Positions 53,440 through 62,471 of a stretch of 64,000 nt of DNA are shown piece after piece. Each line of letters starts with the position of its first letter. Within the stretch, counting starts at the first letter, position 1. The translations under genes were made by a program, and so were the position numbers. Below the pieces are notes generated by a model. It saw nothing but the letters and a program-made list of their open reading frames with translations. It made no database searches and was not told the origin of the DNA. The DNA comes from Mycolicibacterium rhodesiae NBB3 (GTDB lineage Bacteria; Actinomycetota; Actinomycetes; Mycobacteriales; Mycobacteriaceae), in contig NC_016604.1 in assembly GCF_000230895.2 (NCBI RefSeq), forward strand, positions 5,270,001 through 5,334,000, read 5' to 3'.

Positions 53440-54581
53440 GCGCCCGCGGCAAGCACGGCGGTGAGAACCTCACGCGCCAAGGCCATCTCGTCGTCCGAGA
53501 GCGAGGCGCGGGCCGTCAACCGCAACCTGGAGGTTCCCGGTGCGACAGTCGGTGGTCGGAAGCAGCCGACCCGAACGCCACGATCCAGGCAGGCGACCGC
53601 GGCGGCCAAAGCCACCTCCGGCTCCCCGAGGATCACTGACACCACAGCCGACTCGGGGATCTCGTCGACACCGCACACCGCGGCCAGGGCCGCCGCATGG
53701 TCCAGCACGGCCTGCGCGCGCCACGGCTCGGCCATCAGCACGTCCAGCGCCGCCCACGCCGCCCCGACCGCTGCGGGCGCCAACCCGGTGTCGAAGATGA
53801 AGGGCCGCGCTGCATCGATGAGGTGGTCACGCACCGCCGCGGGGCCGAGCACCACACCGCCCTGGCTGCCCAGCGCCTTGGACATCGTCGTCGTCATCAC
53901 CACGTCCGGCGCGCCGGCCAACCCGGCCTCATGTACAAGTCCCCGGCCGCCTGTCCCCCGCACCCCGAGTGCATGCGCCTCGTCGACCAGCAGCAGAGCG
54001 CCGTGGCGACGGCATACGTCGTGCAACGCCCGCAGCGGTGCCAGCACACCGTCGGCGGAGAACACCGCGTCTGTCACCACGACCGCGCGTTCCTCAGCGC
54101 GGGCGGCCAGCGCCGCCTCGACGGCCGCGACGTCACGGTGTGGGGTGACCACGACCCTGGCCCGCGACAACCGGCACGCGTCGACCAGGGACGCATGCGT
54201 GAGAGCGTCCGACACCAACAACGACCCGGCGCCCGACAGCGATACGACGGCGCCCAGGTTGGCGGTGTAGCCCGACGAAAACACCAGCGCGGACTCGGCC
54301 CCGACGAAGCCGGCGAGTGCCTGCTCGAAGCCTTCGTGAATCTCGGTGTTGCCGGTGACCAGCCGCGAGCCGGTCGACCCGGCGCCCCACGTGCGCAGCG
54401 CTGCGACGCCGCCCTCGATCACATCGGGATGCTGCGACAGGCCGAGATAGTCGTTGGAGGCCAGGTCGAGGTCGGCGCCGACCGGTGGGCGGCTGCGCAG
54501 GGACCGCCGCAGACCCGCGGCGCGGCGCTGCTGCTCGACCTCGTCGAGCCACGCCAGCGGCGAAAGACCCGTGCGCGTCAC
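53436..54581 (-). CDS. bioF: 8-amino-7-oxononanoate synthase
   Basis: 381 residues from GTG 54581 (TAGGAG just upstream; a TTG directly before is possible). The PLP Lys is in TTTMSKALGSQGGVVLG, the Asp in LLLVDEAHALGVRG, and NDYLGLSQHP is near the N-terminus. It condenses pimeloyl-ACP/CoA with alanine, the first committed biotin step. The operator of the bioF-bioD unit lies 20-37 bases upstream. Confidence 0.96.
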   Translation of the reverse strand: MTRTGLSPLAWLDEVEQQRRAAGLRRSLRSRPPVGADLDLASNDYLGLSQHPDVIEGGVAALRTWGAGSTGSRLVTGNTEIHEGFEQALAGFVGAESALVFSSGYTANLGAVVSLSGAGSLLVSDALTHASLVDACRLSRARVVVTPHRDVAAVEAALAARAEERAVVVTDAVFSADGVLAPLRALHDVCRRHGALLLVDEAHALGVRGTGGRGLVHEAGLAGAPDVVMTTTMSKALGSQGGVVLGPAAVRDHLIDAARPFIFDTGLAPAAVGAAWAALDVLMAEPWRAQAVLDHAAALAAVCGVDEIPESAVVSVILGEPEVALAAAVACLDRGVRVGCFRPPTVAPGTSRLRLTARASLSDDEMALAREVLTAVLAAGA

Positions 54582-54600
54582 CAATGCACTCCTAGAGACT

Positions 54601-54618
54601 TGAACACCGTTCAGGTTA
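54601..54618 (-). promoter_or_regulatory. BioQ-type operator and -10 element of bioF
   Basis: TGAAC-ACC-GTTCA (54601-54613) with AGGTTA directly after, again TAACCT as a -10 on the minus strand. It differs from the bioB site by one base over the shared 18-base block, and also overlaps the bioA stop codon, so bioFD has its own promoter within the bioA-bioF junction. Confidence 0.82.
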
Positions 54619-55903
54619 ATGCACGCGCGACGCCGACCATCGCCGAGGTGATCTGACCGATCTCCTCAGCGGTGCATATGTAGGGCGGCATCGCGTAGAT
54701 CAGGTTGCGGAACGGTCGCAGCCAGACCCCATGGTCGAGCGCCACCGGGGTCGAGACCGCAAGGTCGACCGGCTGGTCCATCTCGATGACGCCGATCGCG
54801 CCGAGTACCCGCACGTCGGCCACGCCCGGCAGCTCGGCGGCGGGCGACAGTCCGTCCCGCAGTCCCTTCTCGATCGTGCGCACCGACGACCGCCAGTCGC
54901 CGGCGAGCAGCAACTCCACCGACGCCACCGAGACCGCACACGCCAGTGCGTTGGCCATGAACGTCGGTCCGTGCATGAGCGCGCCCGGCTCGTGCGAACT
55001 GATCGTCTGGGCGATCTCGCCGCTGCACAGCGTCGCGGCCAGGGTGAGGTAACCACCGGTCAGCGCCTTGCCCACGCACATGATGTCGGGGCTGACGCCG
55101 GCGTGGTCGGCGGCGAAGAGCTCGCCGGTGCGGCCGAATCCGGTAGCGATCTCGTCGAAGATCAGCAGGACGTCGTGGCGGGTACAGATGTCGCGCAGGT
55201 CGGTGAGATAGCGCGGATCGTGGAACCGCATTCCGCCCGCCCCCTGCACGACGGGTTCGACGATCACGGCGGCCAGCTCGTGGGCATGGTCGGCCAGTTG
55301 CTTCTCGAACGTCGCGATGTAGGCCGCGTCGTACTCGCTCGGCACGGCGGGCGCGAACTCCTGGTGGGCGAGCACGTCGGTCCAGAGAGAGTGCATCCCG
55401 CCGTCGGGGTCGCAGACGCTCATCGGGGTGAATGTGTCGCCGTGGTATCCGCCACGCCAGGTCATCAGCCGGAACTTCTCCCCCCGACCGATGCTGCGCC
55501 AGTACTGCAGCGCCATCTTGATCGCCACCTCGACCGAGACCGAGCCAGAGTCGCTGAAAAAGACGGTGTCCAACCTCTCCGGCGTGAGCTCGACCAGCAG
55601 TTGCGCGAGCCGTGCGGCCGGTTCGTGGGTCAGCCCGCCGAACATGACGTGATTCATGGTGGCCAGTTGAGCGCTGATCGCCGCGTCCAGCGCCGGATGG
55701 CCGTGCCCGTGCACAGCGGTCCACCAGGACGCCATCCCGTCGAGAGCGCGAACCTCGTGTCCGTCTCGGTGCAGTGTCAGCCAGGCACCGTGTGCGCCCA
55801 CTGCGACCAGCGGGGCCAATGTTTCGGCGCCGATCGTGCTGTAGGGATGCCAGACGTGGGCGGCGTCGATTGCGCTGATCTCGGCGGGCGTCAGTGCTGG
55901 CAC
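54611..55903 (-). CDS. bioA: Adenosylmethionine-8-amino-7-oxononanoate aminotransferase
   Basis: 430 residues from GTG 55903 (VPALTPAEIS), which matches the expected N-terminus; the frame reaching 56188 lies over the divergent gene. The substrate Tyr is in WHPYSTIG, SSG-type phosphate loop FFSDSGSVSVEVA, Asp in LLIFDEIATGFGRTG, and the PLP Lys in CVGKALTGGYL. It transfers an amino group from SAM to KAPA, giving DAPA. TAATCT seven bases upstream of the GTG may be a -10 for a leaderless transcript. Only 23 bases separate it from the divergent acyltransferase. Confidence 0.95.
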   Translation of the reverse strand: MPALTPAEISAIDAAHVWHPYSTIGAETLAPLVAVGAHGAWLTLHRDGHEVRALDGMASWWTAVHGHGHPALDAAISAQLATMNHVMFGGLTHEPAARLAQLLVELTPERLDTVFFSDSGSVSVEVAIKMALQYWRSIGRGEKFRLMTWRGGYHGDTFTPMSVCDPDGGMHSLWTDVLAHQEFAPAVPSEYDAAYIATFEKQLADHAHELAAVIVEPVVQGAGGMRFHDPRYLTDLRDICTRHDVLLIFDEIATGFGRTGELFAADHAGVSPDIMCVGKALTGGYLTLAATLCSGEIAQTISSHEPGALMHGPTFMANALACAVSVASVELLLAGDWRSSVRTIEKGLRDGLSPAAELPGVADVRVLGAIGVIEMDQPVDLAVSTPVALDHGVWLRPFRNLIYAMPPYICTAEEIGQITSAMVGVARALT

Positions 55904-55926
55904 CTTGGGTAGATTATCGGTCGACC

Positions 55927-58104
55927 ATGATGACCCTCGCCCCTCCCCGGCCGGCGCCGTCCGCCGAACCGGGACATCCGCCACGCGAAGCCAAGGCTTC
56001 ACAGGGAGCACGCGCTTCCGATTTCTACCGCCACGATCTCGACGGACTGCGCGGTGTGGCGATTCTGCTTGTCGCGGTGTTTCACGTGTGGTTCGGCCGC
56101 GTGTCCGGCGGTGTGGACGTCTTCCTCGCGCTGTCGGGCTTCTTCTTCGGTGGACGCATCCTGCGCACGGCGATGACGCCCGGCGCATCGCTGTGGCCGG
56201 TGCCCGAGGTCACCCGGCTGGTCCGCCGGCTGCTGCCCGCACTGGTGGTCGTGCTGGCGTGCGCTGCGGTGCTGACGATTCTCATCCAGCCCGAGACACG
56301 GTGGGAGACATTCGCCGACCAGAGTCTGGCGAGTCTGGGCTACTACCAGAACTGGGAGTTGGCCACCACCGCTTCGGATTACCTCCGCGCGGGCGAGGCC
56401 GTCAGTCCGCTGCAGCACATCTGGTCCATGTCGGTGCAGGGACAGTTCTACATCGCGTTCCTGGCCCTGATCTTCGGATCCGCTCTACTGTTCCGCCGGA
56501 TCTTCGGCCGCCATATGCGGATCGCCTTCATCGCGCTGCTGAGCGCGCTGACTGTCGCGTCTTTCGTCTACGCGATCTTCGCTCACAACGCCGACCAGGC
56601 CACCGCGTACTACAACAGCTTCGCCCGGGCATGGGAACTGCTGCTCGGTGCGCTGGTCGGCGCGGTGGTGTCGCGGCTGAGCTGGCCGATGTGGCTGCGC
56701 ACGATCACCGCGGTGATCGGCCTGGCCGCGATCCTCGCGTGCGGCGCCTTGATCGACGGGGTGCACGAGTTCCCCGGCCCCTGGGCACTGGTGCCGGTCG
56801 GTGCGACGATGCTGTTCATCCTGTCCGCGGCGAACCGGGTGGCCGATCCGCACACCGCCGGTCGCATGCCCGCACCCAACCGTCTGTTGGCCACCGCTCC
56901 GTTCGTTGCGCTCGGCGCAATGGCCTACTCGCTGTACCTGTGGCACTGGCCGCTGCTCATCTTTTACTTGTCCTACACCGGACATCCGCGCGTGAACTTC
57001 GTCGAGGGCGCCGCGGTGTTGTTGGTGTCCGGCGTGTTGGCCTGGCTGACAACGAAATTCGTCGAGAACCCGTTGCGATACAAGACGGCCGCGGCTTCGG
57101 CGCCCGCCGTCCCGCTGCGCGCCCGCCTGCGCAGACCGACGATGGCACTCGGTTCGGTGGTCGTGCTGCTCGCGGTGGCGCTGACCGCCACATCGTTCAC
57201 GTGGCGCGAACACGTCACGGTGGAACGCTCGAGCAGTAAGGAACTGACCGGCCTTTCGTCACGCGATTATCCCGGTGCCCGCGCGCTTCTCGACAAGGCC
57301 AAGGTGCCCAAGCTGCCGATGCGCCCGACGGTGCTCGAGGCCAGAAACGACCTGCCCCGAACCACCGAGGACGGCTGCATCAGCGACTTCGACAATGTCG
57401 GCGTCATCACCTGCAACTACGGCGACGACCAGGCCACCCGCACCATTGCGCTCGCGGGGGGTTCACACGCCGAACACTGGATCACCGCTCTGGACCTCCT
57501 TGGCCGGATGCACCACTTCAAAGTCGTCACCTACCTGAAGATGGGTTGCCCACTGACGACCGAGGAAGTTCCTCTGGTCATGGGCGACAACCGCCCCTAT
57601 CCGAAGTGCCACGAGTGGAACGAGCGGGTGATGGCCAAAATCATCGCCGACCGTCCCGACTACGTATTCACGACCGCCACCCGGCCGTGGAACATCAAAC
57701 CCGGCGACGTCATGCCGGGCACGTACACCGGCATCTGGCGACAGTTGTCCGACAACGACATCCCCATCCTGGCGATGCGCGACACGCCATGGCTCGTGCG
57801 TAACGGTCAGCCCTACTTCCCCGCCGACTGCCTGGCCGAGGGCGGTAACGCCATCTCGTGCGGAGTCAAGCGATCCGACGTGCTGTCACCCCGCAACCCG
57901 ACTCTTGACTGGGTCGCCCAATTCCCGTTGCTCAAGCCGCTGGACATGAGCGACGCGGTCTGCCGTAAGGACATCTGTCGCGCAGTCGAGGGAAATGTGT
58001 TGCTGTATCACGATGCCCACCACATTTCGACCACCTACATGCGCACGATGACCACGGAGCTGGGACGGCAGATCGCCGCGGCCACCGGTTGGTGGGCGGA
58101 CTGA
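55927..58104 (+). CDS. OafA-type membrane acyltransferase with C-terminal SGNH domain
   Basis: 725 residues from ATG 55927. N-terminal acyltransferase-3 domain: FYRHDLDGLRGVAILLVAVF and GGVDVFLALSGFFFGG, with about 10-11 membrane helices to residue ~430. The C-terminal ~300 residues form an SGNH-like domain with the Ser block ALAGGSHAEHW and the Asp-x-x-His block YHDAHHIST near the end. Such fusions acylate extracytoplasmic carbohydrates. The stop overlaps glgX by one base, matching M. tuberculosis Rv1565c beside treX, so the target may be a trehalose- or glucan-related glycan. Confidence 0.9.
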   Translation: MMTLAPPRPAPSAEPGHPPREAKASQGARASDFYRHDLDGLRGVAILLVAVFHVWFGRVSGGVDVFLALSGFFFGGRILRTAMTPGASLWPVPEVTRLVRRLLPALVVVLACAAVLTILIQPETRWETFADQSLASLGYYQNWELATTASDYLRAGEAVSPLQHIWSMSVQGQFYIAFLALIFGSALLFRRIFGRHMRIAFIALLSALTVASFVYAIFAHNADQATAYYNSFARAWELLLGALVGAVVSRLSWPMWLRTITAVIGLAAILACGALIDGVHEFPGPWALVPVGATMLFILSAANRVADPHTAGRMPAPNRLLATAPFVALGAMAYSLYLWHWPLLIFYLSYTGHPRVNFVEGAAVLLVSGVLAWLTTKFVENPLRYKTAAASAPAVPLRARLRRPTMALGSVVVLLAVALTATSFTWREHVTVERSSSKELTGLSSRDYPGARALLDKAKVPKLPMRPTVLEARNDLPRTTEDGCISDFDNVGVITCNYGDDQATRTIALAGGSHAEHWITALDLLGRMHHFKVVTYLKMGCPLTTEEVPLVMGDNRPYPKCHEWNERVMAKIIADRPDYVFTTATRPWNIKPGDVMPGTYTGIWRQLSDNDIPILAMRDTPWLVRNGQPYFPADCLAEGGNAISCGVKRSDVLSPRNPTLDWVAQFPLLKPLDMSDAVCRKDICRAVEGNVLLYHDAHHISTTYMRTMTTELGRQIAAATGWWAD

Positions 58105-60254
58105 TGCCACCCGACGCGCCGGCGTCGGTACCCACCGTCTGGCCGGGAACCAGTTATCCGCTCGGAGCCACCTACGACGGTGCGGGTACCAACTTCTCGT
58201 TGTTCTCCGAGGTCGCCGAACGGGTGGAGTTGTGCCTCGTCGGCAAGGACGGCAGTGAGGAGCGCATCAATCTCGATGAGGTCGACGGGTACGTGTGGCA
58301 CTGCTACCTGCCCACCGTCACACCCGGCCAGCGCTACGGCTTTCGCGTATACGGACCGTGGGACCCGTCCGCCGGGCTCCGCTGCGATCCGAGCAAGCTG
58401 TTGCTCGATCCATACGGCAAGTCCTTTCACGGCGAGTTCGACTTCAGCCAGGCGCTGTTCTCCTACGACCTGACGGCCGAGGACCTCGCGAGCGGCGGGA
58501 CGCCGCCGATGGTCGACTCGCTGGGGCACACGATGACCAGCGTCGTGATCAATCCCTACTTCGACTGGGCATCGGATCGCGCGCCCCGCACGCCGTACCA
58601 CCAGACCGTCATCTACGAAGCCCACGTCAAGGGCATGACGCAGACCCATCCCGGCATTCCGGAGGACATGCGCGGGACGTACGCAGGCCTCGCGCATCCG
58701 GTGATCATCGATCACCTGAAGTCGCTGAACGTCACCGCGATCGAGCTCATGCCCGTGCACCAATTCATGCACGACCACCGGCTGCTCGATCTGGGACTAC
58801 GAAACTACTGGGGCTACAACACCTTTGGCTTCCTGGCCCCGCACTACCAATATGCGGCCAACAAGCACGCCGGCGGCGCCGTCGCGGAGTTCAAGGCGAT
58901 GGTTCGGGCCTTCCACGAGGCCGGCATCGAGGTGATTCTCGACGTCGTCTACAACCACACCGCCGAAGGCAACCACCTCGGGCCGACGATCAATCTGCGC
59001 GGCATCGACAACGCGGCGTACTACCGGCTGATGGACGACGACAAGCGGTTGTACCGCGACTTCACCGGCACCGGCAACAGCCTCAACCCCCGGCATCCGC
59101 ACACGCTGCAACTGATCATGGACTCGCTGCGGTACTGGGTCCTGGAGATGCATGTCGACGGGTTCCGCTTCGACCTGGCGGCCGCACTGGCCCGGGAGTT
59201 CTTCGAAGTCGACAGGCTGAGCGCATTCTTCGACCTCGTGCAGCAGGACCCGGTGATCAGCCAGGTGAAGCTGATCGCCGAGCCGTGGGACGTCGGCGAG
59301 GGCGGCTATCAAGTCGGCAACTTCCCAGGTTTGTGGACCGAATGGAATGGGAAGTATCGCGACACTGTGCGCGATTACTGGCGGGGCGAGCCCGCAACCC
59401 TAGGCGAATTCGCATCCCGGCTGACCGGGTCGTCGGACCTGTACGAGGCGACCGGCCGGCGCCCCGGTGCGAGCATCAACTTCGTCACCTGCCACGATGG
59501 TTTCCCGCTCGCGGACCTGGTGTCGTACAACGAGAAACACAACGAGGCCAACGGCGAAGACAACCGCGATGGGGAAAGCCACAACCGCTCGTGGAATTGT
59601 GGCGTCGAGGGCCCCACCGATGACCCCGACATCCTCGCGCTGCGCGCCAAGCAGATGCGCAACATCATGGGCACGCTGATGATGTCGCAGGGCACCCCGA
59701 TGATCTCGCACGGTGACGAGATCGGTCGCACGCAGCGGGGCAACAACAACGTCTACTGCCAGGACTCCGAGATCTCGTGGATGGACTGGTCGCTGTGCGA
59801 AACGAACGCCGAGCAGCTGGCGTTCACCCGCAAGGTCACCAAGTTGCGCCGCAAGCATCCGGTGTTCCGGCGCCGCCGGTTCTTCGAGGGCAAGCCGATC
59901 CGCAGCGGTGACCAGTTTCGTGACATCGCCTGGCTGACGCCGTCGGGCAACGAGATGACGCCCGAGGACTGGGAGTCCGGCCTCGACAAGTGTGTCGCGG
60001 TGTTCCTCAACGGCGAGGCCATCACCGCCCCCGACGAACGCGGTGAACGAGTCGTCGACGACTCATTCCTGTTGTGCTTCAACGCGCACGACAAGCAGGT
60101 CGACTTCTCCGCTCCCGACAACGGCTATGCCAGCCAGTGGACCGCGGCTGTCGACACCGCGCACCCAGCGGGCGACTCCGACCTCGTGGTGGCTGCGGGA
60201 GAGAAGATCCCGCTCCAGCCGCGGTCGCTGCTGGTCCTTCGTAAGACCGCCTAG
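58104..60254 (+). CDS. glgX: Glycogen debranching enzyme GlgX/TreX (isoamylase type)
   Basis: 716 residues. N-terminal CBM48-like domain (GTSYPLGATYDGAGTNFSLF), then a GH13 barrel: VDGFRFDLA (nucleophile Asp), LIAEPWDVGEGG (acid Glu), and TCHDGFPLADLVSYN (third acid). It removes alpha-1,6 branches, releasing linear maltooligosaccharides for TreY. Its ATG shares one base with the acyltransferase stop (TGATG). First of the treX-treY-treZ set. Confidence 0.95.
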   Translation: MPPDAPASVPTVWPGTSYPLGATYDGAGTNFSLFSEVAERVELCLVGKDGSEERINLDEVDGYVWHCYLPTVTPGQRYGFRVYGPWDPSAGLRCDPSKLLLDPYGKSFHGEFDFSQALFSYDLTAEDLASGGTPPMVDSLGHTMTSVVINPYFDWASDRAPRTPYHQTVIYEAHVKGMTQTHPGIPEDMRGTYAGLAHPVIIDHLKSLNVTAIELMPVHQFMHDHRLLDLGLRNYWGYNTFGFLAPHYQYAANKHAGGAVAEFKAMVRAFHEAGIEVILDVVYNHTAEGNHLGPTINLRGIDNAAYYRLMDDDKRLYRDFTGTGNSLNPRHPHTLQLIMDSLRYWVLEMHVDGFRFDLAAALAREFFEVDRLSAFFDLVQQDPVISQVKLIAEPWDVGEGGYQVGNFPGLWTEWNGKYRDTVRDYWRGEPATLGEFASRLTGSSDLYEATGRRPGASINFVTCHDGFPLADLVSYNEKHNEANGEDNRDGESHNRSWNCGVEGPTDDPDILALRAKQMRNIMGTLMMSQGTPMISHGDEIGRTQRGNNNVYCQDSEISWMDWSLCETNAEQLAFTRKVTKLRRKHPVFRRRRFFEGKPIRSGDQFRDIAWLTPSGNEMTPEDWESGLDKCVAVFLNGEAITAPDERGERVVDDSFLLCFNAHDKQVDFSAPDNGYASQWTAAVDTAHPAGDSDLVVAAGEKIPLQPRSLLVLRKTA

Positions 60255-60257
60255 CGC

Positions 60258-62471
60258 ATGACTTCTCGCCCAACCTCGACATACCGGCTGCAGATGCGCG
60301 GTGACGCCTTCACGTTCGCCGACGCCGAAAACCTGCTCGACTATCTCGACGCGCTCGGTGTCTCACATCTGTATCTGTCTCCGATCCTGACCGCCGCGGA
60401 AGGCTCGACCCACGGCTACGACGTCACGGATCCGCTGACCGTCTCGGCCGCGCTCGGCGGCGCCGAGGGTCTTGCCCGGCTGTCTTCGGCGGCACGTCAG
60501 AGGAACATCGGCCTGATCGTCGACATCGTGCCGAACCACGTGGGAGTGGACGATCCCCAGCAGAACAAGTGGTGGCTGGATGTTCTCACGCACGGGCGTG
60601 ATTCGGTGTACGCCTCGTACTTCGATGTCGACTGGGACCTGGACCAGGACGGCCGGATCGTGCTGCCGGTCCTCGGGGAGGACGGCGACGACCCGCCGCC
60701 CGGCTACCCCGCCGACAGCACGCACTATCGCGCCATCGGCTGGCGGAACGGAATCTGCGGCTATCGGCGGTTCTTTTCGATCACGTCGCTGGCCGGGCTG
60801 CGCCAGGAGGACCGCGCCGTCTTCGACGCAACCCATAAAGAGGTCAAACGCTGGTTCGACGAAGGCCTCGTCGACGGAATCCGCATCGATCATCCCGACG
60901 GATTGTCCGACCCCGCAGGCTATCTCGCGTGGTTGCGTGAACTGGTCGGGCCGCAGGCGTGGATCGTCGTGGAGAAGATCCTCGCGGTCGACGAAGCGTT
61001 GGAACCAACGTTGCCCGTCGCCGGGACCACCGGTTACGACGCGCTGCGCGAGATCGGCGGCGTGTTCATCGATCCTGCCGGTGAAGACGCCCTGACCGAC
61101 CTGTTCGACTCGGCCGGTTCGCCGTACGCCGACATGCCCGCGCTCGCCCGCCGCCTCAAGGCCGAGGCTGTCACCGAAACCCTCAAGAGCGAACTCGCCC
61201 GGGTGTGCCGCACGATCACGGCGGCCACCGGCACCGAACACCCTGATGTGCCGGCCGCGGTGGCCGCGCTCCTCAGCCACGTCGAGGTTTACCGCTCGGA
61301 TTATCGGGGGCTGCCAGTGGTGCTGCCGATCGCCTTCTCCGATGCCGAGGCCGAACGACCGGATCTCGCAACGGCTTTCGCGCTCATCGCGGCGGCGCTG
61401 GCCGTCAGCACCGAGACCAACGTGCGGCTGCAGCAACTGTGCGGCGCCGCGACGGCCAAGTCGATGGAGGACTGCCTGTTCTACCGCGACGCCAGGCTGG
61501 TTTCGCTCAACGAGGTGGGCGGAGAGCCGCGCCGATTCGGTGTCGGCGTCGGCGAGTTCCATCAGCGTGCGGCGGTGCGTGCACGCGAATGGCCACTCGC
61601 GATGGTCGCCCTGACGACCCACGACACCAAGCGCGGTGAGGATGTCCGCGCGAGGATCGGCGTGCTGTCGCAAGTGCCGTCGCTGTGGGCCGAGCTCGTC
61701 GGGAAGTGGGCGTTGGCCGCACCGCCGCCGGACGCGGCGACGGGACTCTTCCTGCTGCAGAACATGTTCGGGGTGTGGCCGGTCGACGGTTCCGTCGGTG
61801 ACGCGCTGCGTGAGCGTCTGCACGCCTACGCGGAGAAGGCCATCCGCGAGGCCGCGTCGCACACCACGTGGAACGACCCGGACGACGAGTTCGAGACGGC
61901 CGTCCACCGTTGGATCGACACCGTCTGCGACGGACCCGTCGGCGCCGAGATGACCTCTCTGGTGGGCAGGCTGGACCTGCATGCGCGCAGCGATTCCCTC
62001 GGCCAGAAGCTGATTGCACTGACCGCACCTGGCGTACCGGATATCTATCAGGGCACCGAGCTGTGGGGGGACAGCCTGGTCGACCCCGATAATCGCCGCC
62101 CGGTGGACTACGCAACCCGCGTGCAGGCGCTTGACACGCTGCGTCATCCGAAGATTCGCGTCGTGGCTGCGGCGTTGCGGTCCAGGCGCGAGCGCACCGC
62201 CAGCTACACCGACGGCGGCTACACCCCGGTGCTGGCCGAAGGCCCGGCCGCCGGACATCTGCTGGCGTTCCTGCGCGGCGGCGACGTGTTGACCGCAGTG
62301 AGCAGGCACACGGTGGTGCTGTCCGAAACCGGCTGGGGCGACACCGCATTGGCCCTGCCCGAGGGGCAATGGATCGATCGCCTCTCCGGCGCCCGGTTCA
62401 CCGGGCGCGTCCTGGCCGTCGAGTTGTTCGCGGAACTTCCGGTCGCACTGTTGGAGCGCATCGATGGCTGA
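60258..62471 (+). CDS. treY: Maltooligosyl trehalose synthase
   Basis: 737 residues, typical for TreY. GH13-26 features: TYRLQMRGDAFTFADAE and SHLYLSPILTAAEGSTHGYD at the N-terminus, DGIRIDHPDGLSDP (nucleophile), WIVVEKILAVDE (acid/base) and TTHDTKRGEDVRAR. It isomerises the reducing-end glucose of a maltooligosaccharide into a trehalosyl end. It starts three bases after glgX and overlaps treZ by eight bases. Confidence 0.96.
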   Translation: MTSRPTSTYRLQMRGDAFTFADAENLLDYLDALGVSHLYLSPILTAAEGSTHGYDVTDPLTVSAALGGAEGLARLSSAARQRNIGLIVDIVPNHVGVDDPQQNKWWLDVLTHGRDSVYASYFDVDWDLDQDGRIVLPVLGEDGDDPPPGYPADSTHYRAIGWRNGICGYRRFFSITSLAGLRQEDRAVFDATHKEVKRWFDEGLVDGIRIDHPDGLSDPAGYLAWLRELVGPQAWIVVEKILAVDEALEPTLPVAGTTGYDALREIGGVFIDPAGEDALTDLFDSAGSPYADMPALARRLKAEAVTETLKSELARVCRTITAATGTEHPDVPAAVAALLSHVEVYRSDYRGLPVVLPIAFSDAEAERPDLATAFALIAAALAVSTETNVRLQQLCGAATAKSMEDCLFYRDARLVSLNEVGGEPRRFGVGVGEFHQRAAVRAREWPLAMVALTTHDTKRGEDVRARIGVLSQVPSLWAELVGKWALAAPPPDAATGLFLLQNMFGVWPVDGSVGDALRERLHAYAEKAIREAASHTTWNDPDDEFETAVHRWIDTVCDGPVGAEMTSLVGRLDLHARSDSLGQKLIALTAPGVPDIYQGTELWGDSLVDPDNRRPVDYATRVQALDTLRHPKIRVVAAALRSRRERTASYTDGGYTPVLAEGPAAGHLLAFLRGGDVLTAVSRHTVVLSETGWGDTALALPEGQWIDRLSGARFTGRVLAVELFAELPVALLERIDG

